NCBI GenBank assembly: GCA_032718475.1
Contig: JAUCBJ010002659.1
Span: 62,001 to 126,000 of the forward strand
Direction: 5' to 3'
Length of the DNA: 64,000 nucleotides
Source: Nemertoderma westbladi
Taxonomy: Eukaryota; Xenacoelomorpha; Nemertodermatida; Nemertodermatidae
The first letter of the stretch is position 1. The number at the start of each line of letters is the position of its first letter. Position numbers and translations under genes: made by a program. Positions 12,046-24,200 of the stretch are shown here, piece by piece. A model generated the notes under the pieces. The model saw nothing but the letters and a program-made list of their open reading frames with translations. It did no database searches and had not been told where the DNA came from.

Positions 12046-13490
12046 TACAGATTTGGACCTAACTCTACATTACCCTTTATACCTGTATTTTCGCCCCGAA
12101 GAAATTTGCTGGGGGGCAATTACTGTAGTATAATTGCAATTAGGCTAACGCTAATGTAGCTAAACTAATAATAGTGAAACTAAAATATATAAATTATAAA
12201 ACTGGCCGCTCAGCTCGGCAAACATAATTATGACATCATGAACATAATTATCACATCATGTCAATATTTTGCCAAAAATAAATGTCACAATTTTGGCACC
12301 TTCTGTACATTAACGACCATCCCATTACTATAAGAACGAAATCTGCATGTAATACAAACGAACGGCACTAACATTATTGAACTTATATATTATACCTTTC
12401 TACAATCTTTTGGCAGGCAACTAAACTGCAGTTGTTGCAAAATACTGCACTCAATGTTTTATACTGTACTGTTAATTACTTTATTGTTAATCAATACTGT
12501 CCCTACATTTAACTAACGCAAATATTTTTTCTTACCTATTTTTTTTATTTTTTTACCTATTTAAAAAAAAAATTTCACCTAATTTTTTATTCAGTTATCG
12601 TGCTACCGTGTAAGGTACAGGACAGGCCTATCATATACAGATTTAGTACAGTACACAGTACCGGTAATACCTCAATAGTTTAGTACCGGTAGAGTAATTT
12701 AAACATAACCTAAAAATTACTGTAGTCCACTCTGCTGTCTATAATACTGTAGTATAAAAAATAGGCCTACTATTACTTCAGTACTTTTAGGTCAACTTAG
12801 TAGTGTTTTAGTTTGAAAATACTGTCGCTGTAACCTGCTATTTTCCCTCAATTGTTAAAGTGATTATCTATTGTTTTGGTTAGAAAAACCGCCTCTGTAA
12901 CGTGTTCCTTTCCCGTCAATTATTAAAGTGATCGTTTATTGTTTTGGTTAGAAAAACTCGCCTCTGTAACCTGCACCTTTCCCACAATTAATAACGTGAT
13001 CGTTTTTTGTTTTGGTTAGATAAGACTATCCCTAAAGTGTTTTCTCTCGGTTAAAATGTTAAACTAAGGTTATCTCTGCCATTCTGACAGTTGATAGTGT
13101 GACTGTCTGGATGTCGTAATATTTATAGGTAAAAAAGAACAATAAATTGGTAAAAAAAAATAATTTGAAAAAGTCTAAGTAAAATGATTAAAAAAAATCG
13201 GTAACGAAAAATAACTGCCTTTAACTAATAAACTATGACGTGATCTTTTTTTAGCGTATATATAAATGTATATTTATCTGAGTAGAAAAAAGGACGCCCT
13301 TGTAAATAAGCCAACAATCACTAAGGGCAAACTTTTAGATTATGTTGGACAATGCCTAGGTAGGTAATAATTAAAAAGTAGAAATTATTAGGAATACATA
13401 TGTATATAGGCGCACATTTAGAACCTCGCGGGTATCCTATGTTATGGGAATGTATTACCAAGAAGATGATTGCCCGATAAGCCCAATATC
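12046..13490. other. AT-rich spacer with an inverted fragment of the 68-bp repeat
   Basis: Non-coding sequence between minisatellites. It holds ACCGGTA and TAGGCCTA motifs, several A/T homopolymer tracts, and the reversed 68-bp units annotated at 12805-13020. No gene is visible. Confidence 0.5.
12805..13020 (-). repeat. About three reversed copies of the 68-bp unit
   Basis: The phrase TTATTGTTTTGGTTAGAAAA, followed by CGCCTCTGTAAC and a run such as CTTTCCC, occurs about three times. This is the reverse complement of the core unit of the TIR elements at 15307-16813 and 62108-63490. Terminal repeats are not recognisable here, so this is an old fragment. Confidence 0.65.
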
Positions 13491-13492
13491 GT

Positions 13493-13910
13493 GACAGGAC
13501 AATTGCCCCCCCGAGGACAATTGACCCCCGAGGACAATTGCCCCCCCGAGGATAATTGCCCCCGCATGCAATTGCCCCCCGGACAATTGCCCCGGTCTAT
13601 TGCCCCCCCCCGGACAATTGCCCCCCGAGGACAATTGCCCCCGAGGACAATTACCCCCCGAAGACAATTGCCCCCGGGACAATTGCCCCCGGGACAATTG
13701 CCCCCCGGACAATTGCCCCCCGGACAATTGCCCCCCGGACTATTGCCCCCCGGACTATTGCCCCCCAGACAATTGCCCCCCGGACTATTGCCCCCCGGAT
13801 AATTGCCCTACGAAAACATTCAAAGGATTTCAAGATTTAAAATATATTCATTAAATAAAATATCGGGGGGCAATAGTCCGGGGGGCAATTGTCTGGAGGG
13901 CAATTCTCCT
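13493..13910. repeat. C-rich minisatellite, unit about 15 bp, with inverted copies at its right edge
   Basis: More than twenty units of the form GGACAATTGCCCCCC run from about 13493 to 13810. After a 50-bp gap, the same motif appears inverted at about 13862-13905 (GGGGGGCAATAGTCC and GGGGGGCAATTGTC). Each unit contains the palindrome CAATTG. Proline-rich frames read through it, but there is no sign of a real gene. Confidence 0.85.
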
Positions 13911-15054
13911 AGTTCCGCCCTATATACATCTCCATAAGGGTGCTTTTTACTGCAGTAATGGTGTCTGTCATCCTAAAATTGCGTTGCTTGCATAAAAAAT
14001 GCGAAAATCAAGTGGCACTCAGGAGTCGACAACCATCTCTTCTAGGCCTACAGTAAAGGGAAAACAACTTGGACTTAGACTTACAAACATCGGTTACACA
14101 ACTACGAGTTATATCCGGCTGACCGAACTGTCATCCACATTTCTGTTAATTTCTTATCTGCAAACTACAACCAAGACAAGAATCTATCTTACATCAGACG
14201 ATTCGGGAATATTAATGGCTGACCACCATTTCATCTCACAGGCCGACTACCTGATCGTTCAGCTATACGGGCACATTGTAAAGGAAACGCTCGTCCATTA
14301 TGTCTGGGTCTGCGGGGTGGTTAATGGCTTTTGTTACAACCGAGATTGTACAATGCCACGTTCGTTACGGATCGGGTGTCTTCTGCTGTAAACTGCATTA
14401 TAACAACACATGATCTACAGCTGTCCGGAATAAATATACCTTTAGAGTCCAGGTGATTTATGTGTAACTGATAGTTTATTAAAAGGGCGTGTATTTAGTA
14501 GAATTCGTCTTAGGGGCTGAAATGACACTCCAATTGGTAATATGCGTCCCGGAATAGCCTCCCCGCCCCCGACTTTGTCTACAAAATTTAATGTGATCGC
14601 ACGGAATCTGAAACAAAAAAATAGTTTGACATCCCGATAATATGGATAGTTTTTTGCTTTCAATATTAGCCACAAACGCTTTAAAAAAGTGTCTCCGCCG
14701 ATATTACGCCAATTACACTCGTTCTACCTTGTGCCCATGTGAATTCAGTTACCAATATCAAAATGCCCTCAGGCATTGTTTTCAATCATTTAGCCACTTT
14801 CAACATTCTTTCAAATTCAACATTCTCAGTTGTGGGCAAAGCAAAATATTGAAAGCTTTACGGTTTCAGTAATTAGACTCATCGAAATGCAGGTGATTGT
14901 AACATTATTTGGTAATTGTAGTCTAGAAACATTACAAAATCTGTTTACCCCCTCTTTTTTAATGTAGGCCTATTTAACAATAACAACATTCTGTACCTAA
15001 GTTGTTTGGTGTTATACATCACATACACCTGTGCGAACCTGATTTCTATGAAGA
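13911..15054. other. Spacer upstream of the second ABCA gene
   Basis: Contains an ATG-initiated frame of 130 codons at 13999-14391 (+) that I do not recognise. It shows no domain, signal peptide or repeat that would support it as a gene. The remainder should contain the promoter and 5' UTR of the ABCA gene that starts at 15055, but I cannot identify a TATA box or initiator with confidence. Confidence 0.4.
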
Positions 15055-15237
15055 ATGGAGTGGATTTACCAACTCAGATTATTATTGTGGAAGAATTTCT
15101 TACTCCAACGCCGAAAACCTATTGTAACTCTATTCGAAGTATTGTTGCCGATTCTGTTCGCGGCGCTTCTGGTTGGCATTCGCACCACCGTTACACATAC
15201 ATACTACCCGGATGGCGTCAACTACACTGCCTTTGAT
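15055..15237 (+). CDS. ABCA gene, coding exon 1
   Basis: ATG at 15055 opens 61 codons with the ABCA amino-terminal pattern: a short cytosolic segment with LLLWKNFLLQRRKP, then a hydrophobic helix. It ends at the donor GTAAGT (15238) in phase 0. An ATG at 15048 lies in another frame and leads nowhere useful, which supports 15055 as the start. Confidence 0.85.
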
Positions 15238-18200
15238 GTAAGTTAGTCTGCGATATGACTTGACATTTAACCCATATTCACCCACACTGACTCACACTTA
15301 TGAATAGGCAGTGATTTTTTATGTCCTTTTATTTAACTTTTTTTGTCCTCCTTTTTTTACGAATTGTGCATAATGACTTTTGTTTTCCCTTTAATGACTT
15401 TTGTTGTCCTTTTAATGACTTTTTATGTATGTATTTCTTCAAACTATCAGACTGCTGATTTCTGGACTGTCAGACAGTTGATTTCAACATGCCTATGCCA
15501 AAACATTCAAAATTTGTTGATTTCTGGTCTGTCGGACAGTTGGTTTCACTATGCCTGTGCCAAAACATTCCATAATTTATAGACTATGAAATAGATTTCC
15601 ATATGCGCCTGTGGTAAAAGACTCTAAATTTAATAGTTTGTGGTTGTTGTCGATAATCGATAACCACATGACGTAGCAAAACACTCATTTTATAGCCAAA
15701 AACAATTACCAATTGATGGAAAGGAGCAGGTTAAAGCCGGATTTTTTAACCAAAACAATAAACAGTCACTTTACCAAATGAAGGAAAGGAGCAGGTTACA
15801 GAGGCGAGCCTTTCCAACCAAAACAATAAACGATCATTTAACTAATTGAGGGAAAGGCGCGGGTTACAGAGGCGGGATTTTCTAACCAAAACAATAAACA
15901 GTCACTTTACCAAATCAGGGAAAGGAGCAGGTTACAGACACGGGATTTTCTAACCAAAACAATAAACGATAACATTACCAATTGAGAGAAAGGAGCAGGT
16001 TACAAAGGCGGGATTTTCTAACCAAAACAATAAACAATCACTTTACCAAATCAGGGAAAGGAGCAGGTTACAGTAGACGGGATTTTCTAACCAAAACAAT
16101 AAAACGATAACATTACCAATTGAGAGAAAGGAGCAGGTTACAGAGGCGGAATTTCCTAACCAAAACAATAAACGATCACTTAATTAAATTGAGGGAAAGG
16201 AGCAGGTTACAGAGGCGGTATTTTCTAACCAAAATAATAAACGATCACTTAACTAATTGAGGGAAAGGAGCATGTTACAGAGGCGGGATTTTCTAACAAA
16301 ACAATAAACGATCATTAACTAATTGAGGGAAAGGGGCAGGTTACTGAGGCGGGATTTTCTAACCAAAACAATAAACGGTCACTTTACCAAATCAGGGAAA
16401 GGAGCAGGTTACAGAGGCGGGCCTTTCTAACCAAAACAATAAACGGTCACTTTACCAAATCAGGGGAAGGAGCAGGTTACAGAGGCGGGATTTTCTAACC
16501 ATAAAACAACCGGTCAGCCGGTAGGCCTACCAGTACCGTATTTAAATGGTAGGCTGCACAGTAGGCCTACAGCAGTTCCGGTGCCGGTGCCGGTGCTAAA
16601 ATACCTAAAATACCTGCTTTATACCTACATCTGTACATGCAATTCTGCAAAATAGTGCTCTATATACTACTGTAATACCGGTACTGATAGCCTGAGAGAA
16701 CAGCAGTAGAGAAACCGGTAGCATGGAACCTAACGGTAGATTTCTGGAGGACATAAAAAGTAAAAAAAAAAGGACAAAAAAAGGATTTAAACGGACAATA
16801 AAAAGTATTGCGATATGAATACCGGTACTGTAATTCGCTAAGCCTCGAACTTGTAAAAATGACTCGCAGTAGCAGTTTCATATCGTAGACCCCACTCCCC
16901 CTACCCCCCCCCCCCCCCCCCCACTCCCCCCCCCCCCACCCTCCTCTCTCCCCAAACAAGCCAAATTGAGGGCTAGAAACGTGCAAAACTACCGTGCTAT
17001 AGGCAGGTTTGTAAAGGACCAGGTTACAGATGCCGAGTTAAGGGAAACAAAACAGGAAACGAAAGTTAACATGTGCTTTAAGATTATCCAGAATACAGTA
17101 GTACTGTAAAGGGTTAAAATCAATAAAACCCTACATTATTTCAGTTGAATACCTTCCCACCCCCGGGTCTCCGTCCTCCACTGGGAGGCCACTGGGAGAT
17201 TTCCTACAACCCCAACAATGCTGACACTAACACAATCATGGGCGCAGCCGCAGCAAGTCTTGGAGTCACATGTGAGTTGAATTAATTAATTATAAAATCG
17301 TATTTTTAAAGAGACTACAGTAAGTAGCCACGGATACTACTTTAAGCTCTGCACCAAATGCCAATGTAACGTCAAAGATGATATGTGTATCAGTAAATTC
17401 TATGGGAACTCCTGTACACTTCTACACTCCCTAGACTGTCTTGTCATCATACCTCAGGGCCTCCACTATCTCGATAAAATCTGAACTAAATAAGGTTTCG
17501 ATTACTATGCATTACTTTAACCGTTTTTATTTATACACTATTATTAGTATTGTGAATTATTAAAGTATATTAAAAGTGAAAATAGATTTTTTTGGTATTT
17601 GAACCCTTTCTATGTGACGCCACACATTTACACTTTTATTAACAGGCCTAAAGCTCATGCACAGCCTCTGCTCATTATAATATTTAAGTATATCTTTTAT
17701 TTATATAGGTGGAATTTTTATTAGGGTTTTAAAGTAATACATACCTGCCCCTTCGAAATCCTATTTTTAATTCGGAATTTCAATTAACTCCTGGGTTGGT
17801 ATTACTTTTAATCAATTTTCAAAAACTCTCCAATTTTAATAACTTTTCCGAGAAGAAGCACCTAATACTCCCTTAATACATTGCCTATACTTCGAGAACA
17901 GTTTTGTGTTATCGAGGCGCATGGCTCTCGCATCTGCTCAGTAAAGGGCAAAACTTCTCTACTTCATCTTCCAATGTAGATAGTCACTTAATTACTAACG
18001 TGTCCGAAACTCATCCATCAATATTATCTGATAGTTAATTCGAATGATAACACGAGTAGTGGGTCCTTCTTGCAGCAAAACTTAAATCCATCCCAGAGAA
18101 CAATTATAATTACAATGGCTGGTTATAATATTGGCTTCCGACACACCATGACCTACTATAACACGTTCGTGGGGACTTCGCGCAGCACGTAGTCGGCAAG

Positions 18201-21200
18201 CCTTGGCATACGGTTCATATAGAGCAAATGGGGCATGTCTAGTTTGGACCCAATATCCCATGCTATAAATGTATTCATTCGATATACAATCATATGTTAA
18301 TCCGCTAGGTGGTGTCAAATTGTTATTTTGCAATTTCGTACTTACCAGTGCAGCACTGTACAGCAGTACCGTACCGGTAGGCCTATGTCATTACTTCTGA
18401 GTCTCTAGCGGGTCCCCAATTAAATGTCTTAACTTTTCAATTTCGTAAAAGATAGACTTCATGAGACTACATGAGATAGACTACATGAGCCTTCCCGAGA
18501 AATTTAACATTTTCTAAAAACTACATAATCTGTCGTAGCTGACGTCAGACTGCATGATTTTTCACCAAACTTTACAAACTTTCTAAACTTTCTCTCTACT
18601 ACTTACCTACTAAGTTTGGTTCAATTCCGAACCAGCGATGCAGAGAAATTCGCGTTCAAACATTTACCAGACAGACGGACGGACAGACAGACGGACATGC
18701 CCCATTTGCCCTATATGAACCGTATGCCAAGGCTCGCCGACTACGTGTCTCGCCCCACAGGACATGACATACCATGATATAATATAACATGACCTGTTAT
18801 AGTAGGTCATGGACACACACAACACACCCCCACACACATCTCATCATATACTCCTTGGAGGTAGTCATAATAATATTATAATAATAATACTAATCTATGA
18901 CAATCCTCTGTGGCTCTGGGATTCTAAAACGCCTCTTACTGTAATCCTATAAAGTGATTGGTTATATTTTTTCACCCTAAATTTATTTACAGCAAATTAC
19001 AAACTATTGTTTGGTTACTCTAAACTACCCTGATACTATATAATTAATATATTTTATGAATATATTATGATATATGATGATTTTGTTACATTATTGTCAA
19101 CTTATCGAATTTCTGAATGATTAATTTATTAGCTTTAATATTGTGATGTTTATGAATATTAATAAAGTTCATATATACTTTTTACGCTAGACTTGTTTTT
19201 ATACAATTAATTGCAGTTACTTTAAGAATTGAATGGTAAATAATATTTCACTTAACATACAATTACAATATGCTATCATCGATAGTATTTATTACCATAT
19301 TTTACATTTAACAGTGAAAGATTTCCCAGATGAAGTTGATATGCTGGAGTATTTCAGCGCAATAAGTCGCTTACCCAACTCAACTAACACTTCGGCTCTT
19401 GGAGGAGTCACATTCTATACAAATGTTCCAAGTAACAGTTTAAATTATTCCATTCGGATGCATTCCTCTCCAATCAGCAACAAAGCCAAGTCGTCGTTTA
19501 TTCAAGCAACTTGGAGAACCAAAGACTTGTGGGGTAGATCGCGGCTTGCTACACCGCGAAATCAGGAAGACAATGAAGGGGGGAATAATCCCGGTTAGCG
19601 CGGGAATTCTACTATAAATCTAATAAAAATTATACGTGCAGATTTTGTTTATATACTAATAGGTAAAAATCGCTAAATTATAGAACAATAGTATAAATAG
19701 TGATGTAAATTTTAGGGTCTTTATCTCAAAAAAAGGATAAGAAATTTTCAGACTTGAAACACTTCACATAATTTTCTACCCATTTTGGCAAAAAATGTTA
19801 AGCGATGAAAAATAGTTAACATTATTATAATTATTTATATTCTCCATGACCCATAATTAATGTCATTTCCTGATGACGTGGACCCCCTTTTTTTAGACTT
19901 GATTAAATTCATCTTTACATTTCATTTAAATGTTTCACAGTCAAATCGAAAAGTAGTCTGGCGGACCCATCAACATAGGGGTTATCTCGCATTCATCAGT
20001 TGGGATGACTCACAGAAGGTAGTCGGCTTGAACAGCACACTACAGTAGGTCTGGACTTCAGTGTGTGTGGTCTGGGGGAATTCATTTTCAACCTCGACCA
20101 GCTAGCTGATGTTGTCTCGGTAACCTTCTAGGCGAAAAAATATAGGGAAATATAATATTCAATTAATATCAACTCCTAAAATTATATTTGTATCACTGAT
20201 TGACATTTGCCCCCTACTATTTGTCAGTAATATAATGACCCCATTTTCTTTTGTTTAGGTTACTTTAATGAAGGTTTTCTTCACATTCAACAAGCTATAG
20301 ATTTGGCTCACATAAATAGTGTAGCTACTACAACCAGCAATATAAACATTAAGATGAAAAGGACCCCATTTCCTCCATTCGATGATGACCCATTTGTTTC
20401 TATGATACAATCATTTATGCCTTTTCTTCTGATGTTGAGTATTTTATTTATTGCTATAAACATAATTCGATCGATTGTTCTCGAGAAAGAAACGAAACTA
20501 CACGAAACTATGAAGATAATGGGTCTCAATGCCTGGTTGCATTGGACTGCTTGGTTTATACATTACCTATTATTATTGACTTTCATTAATATCTGTGTTA
20601 CATTATTGTTGTGTATACATACAACTGAGAGTGGTGGTGTTCTGGGGCGTGGGAGTTGGAGTGTAGTGTTTGTATACCTATCTCTCTATTATCTTTCGTC
20701 TGTTTGGTTTTGCTTTTTTGTCTCTACTTTATTCTCAAAGGCTCGTACTGCAGCAGGTGTTGGCGGGATTATTTGGTTCTTGTCATATGTACCATATAGT
20801 TTTATCTCACCTAATTATGAATTGATGAACCTCCCAACTAAGATCATAGTAATGTTGATTCCCAACATAGGAATGAGTATGGGTGCTCAGACAATGGCAA
20901 AATGGGAGGGCAAAGGATCTGGAATACAATGGAACAATGTGGCACTTGAATTGTCCGTCGATGATAACTTTATGATGCTATATGTGTTTCTTATTCTTAT
21001 TGGTGATTGCATTTTTTATGGTATTTTGACATGGTATATATCTAATGTGTTTCCTGGTGAATTTGGTGTTCCCAAGAGATGGTTCTTTCCTCTCACCCAA
21101 AGCTACTGGTGTCCACAGATTTCAGATAATTATAAACTGCAAAGTTTACCATCCACATCCACGCATTCGAATTACTTTGAAGACGATCCATTCGATCTTT

Positions 21201-24200
21201 CCCCTGGGATTAGTGTTCGACATTTGACAAAAAAGTTTGTAAACATGTCGAAGCCAGCTGTTGATGATGTTAGTTTCAATTTGTATGAAGGTGAAATTAC
21301 AGCACTTTTGGGAAAGAATGGAGCAGGTAAAACTACGACCATCTCTATGCTCACTGGTTTGTTTCCTCCATCAAGTGGCACTGCTGTGGTCAATGGTTTC
21401 AGCATTGCCTCAGATATTAACAAAGTACGAAAAAGTCTGGGCATTTGTCCTCAGCATAATTTACTCTTTGACACACTAACTGTTAGAGAACATCTTGAAT
21501 TCTTCATTCGACTTAAAGGTATTTGTGACCCAGAACTGGTGAGAAAGGAAATATCTTCAACAATTGCTTCCCTTGCATTAGAAGATAAAATAAGTAATCA
21601 GGCAAAGACATTGTCAGGTGGCATGAAACGGAAGTTATCCTTAGGAATTGCTTTTACTGGTGGATCTAAGATTGTTCTTCTGGACGAACCAACAACAGGA
21701 ATGGACCCAGCTGCCCGTCGATTCACATGGGATCTGATAAACCAAAATAAACAAGGGAGAACCATCTTACTAACTACACACTTTATGGAAGAGGCTGACT
21801 TACTAGGTGATAGAATTGGTATAATGGCTCTGGGTAATATGCAATGTTATGGTACCCCATTGTTTCTGAAGAAAAAATATGGTGTTGGTTACCACATGTC
21901 TATAGTGAAGCAGCCATCATGCAATGTAAATGATTTAACTTCCAGAATTCAATCAATTGTTTCCAATTCTCTCTGTAAGTCAAATGTGGCTGCAGAAGTA
22001 ACCTTTATCCTTCCTGCTGAGCAGCGAGAGAAATTTGCTCAACTATTTACCGAGTTGGAGGATAACAAGGATCTATATGGTATCAATAGTTATGGCGCAT
22101 CCATTACCACAATGGAAGAGGTTTTCTTCAAAGTTAGTAAAGAAGCGGAAGATTCTGATCTAAATAGAGAAGACGAAGATAGATTGCAAAAGTTATCGCA
22201 TGTCAATCCAATGTACTCGAGTAACAATGATGTTGAACACAAATGCATATCTTATAACAATATTGGTGATGGTAAAGTTGATATTCGGAAAGATTTTGCT
22301 GTCGGATCTTTGGAGAATGATGTAGGATTATCGGCCTCTCAAAATAACTGTAATTTTGTTTCATATGTTGGAATTCAACTTTTTATGCGCCAATTCCGGG
22401 CAATGTTTACCAAACGTGTTCTTCATTCACGACGAAATCGTAAAATTTTAATTGCTCAACTTGCTCTTCCAATATTTTCTACTATTTTTGCCCTTTTATC
22501 AAATATTTTCATTCCAGGAAGGGGTGATTCGCTATCTTTGGTGATGAACATTTCCCAGTATGGTCCTACTCAAGCTGCTTATCAAATAGTTTCAACAGCC
22601 ACTCCATCTCCATTTTTAAACATTGGTGAAACATACAATAACTTTATAAGAGCAGCTGATGTTGATGTTGTACAACCATCTACAAGTGTTACACTAAATG
22701 ATTACTTATATAGTCGAGGTGTTGAACACCTCAGTGTATATGTAAATGAGTATATAGTTTCCAGTGACTTTAATGTTGATGGTAATGCTGTAATAGCTAC
22801 AGCATATTTTAACAACCAACCTTTCCATTCTCCATCACAATCACTAAATGCTGTCAGTAATTCTCTTTTGATGCTGTTAAGTGGAGCATCCCGGATAACT
22901 ACTATAAATTTCCCATTACCACGGACCTTAGAAGAACAGACAAAGGATCTGAATTCCGGAGCCAGTTCCATTCAGGCATTTATAATCGCCTTTTATGTTG
23001 GGTTTGGTATGTCCTTTCTGAGTGGGAGCTTTGTTTTGTTTCTGGTATCAGAGCGAGCAGTTGGTGCAAAACATATTCAATATGTTTCTGGCGTTCGTCC
23101 TATTAACTTCTGGGCATCAACCTATGCATGGGATTTGATAAACATGCTTATACCAAACCTCTTGATACTAGTGGTTTTTGTGGCATTTGGAACTGAACCT
23201 TATACTCCAGATGGCCGAATATGGATAGTTTTCTTGTTCCTTGTGATCTTCTCATTATCCATACTGCCTCTTATGTATTGTTTGCAGTTTTTATTCTCTG
23301 TTGCATCAACAGCTTTTATCATCTGCTCAATGCTCAACATAGTATTTGGCATTCTTCCTATGCTTGCTGTTTTTATACTACGAGCCGTAGGTGAAGTAGA
23401 TATAGGAGATGCACTTGACTGGGGATTTAGTTGCATACCGAATTACTGTCTGGTTACCTGTTTGGTTAACATGTACCAAAACTACATCACATTGGATACT
23501 TGCAACAAAAGTGATCTTATAAAATTTGTATGTGAATTGGGAAAAGGCACAGCTGTTTTCTATGAGGAAAATTATATTGCTTGGGAGCCACCCGGAATTG
23601 GCAGATACTTAGTGTTCATGATGGCAGAATGTGTTATTCTTTGGGTTATATTGTTTTTAATTGAAACCGGATTTGTAAGAAAAGTTATTCTGGCATGTTT
23701 TGCCATGGTGTGTAGAAAACAAGTCGACAATTATGATAATGATATCAACTCTTTACTTGATGAAGATGTTGCTCGTGAAAGAGGCATTGTAGACAATGCA
23801 AGAGATGCAAATTCCCATAAAGGGTTTGAATTCGTTCTAGATCATTTGCATAAAGTTTACAATCAGTTTAAGGTGAATCGTATAGTTGCGGTTAATGATG
23901 TGTGTTTGGCTGTTCCAAATGGTGAATGCTTTGGGCTTTTAGGAGTTAATGGGGCTGGAAAGACGAGCACTTTTAAAATGGCAACAGGAGATCTAATGAT
24001 GACATCTGGAACAGCATATATAGGTGGATTTAACATTAGAAACCAATTACAGAATGCACAACAATTAATGGGTTACTGTCCACAGTTTGATGCTCTGATA
24101 GGACAGATGACGGGTTATGAAACATTGCAGATGTTTGCCAGACTCCGAGGTATACCAGAAAGATACATTAAAGAAATGTGTGTCGATTTAATTTCACAAT

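Larger units (their letters stand above)
15238..17144 (+). other. ABCA gene intron 1, largely filled by a TIR element
   Basis: The intron runs from GTAAGT to TTTCAG. It holds the TIR element at 15307-16813, a C homopolymer-rich stretch at about 16905-16945, and one more decayed 68-bp unit at about 17005-17070. No other coding signal is visible. Confidence 0.75.

Noticed and set aside
9615..12133. GPNAT/GPVAL repeats resembling collagen- or antifreeze-like peptides
   Set aside because: The pattern occurs in several frames and strands of the 15-bp array, without a signal peptide or splice context.
19860..20048. Short ORF in ABCA intron 3 as an extra exon
   Set aside because: The exon 3 to exon 4 junction already joins in phase into the conserved GYFNEGFL segment; the ORF lacks matching splice sites and family pattern.
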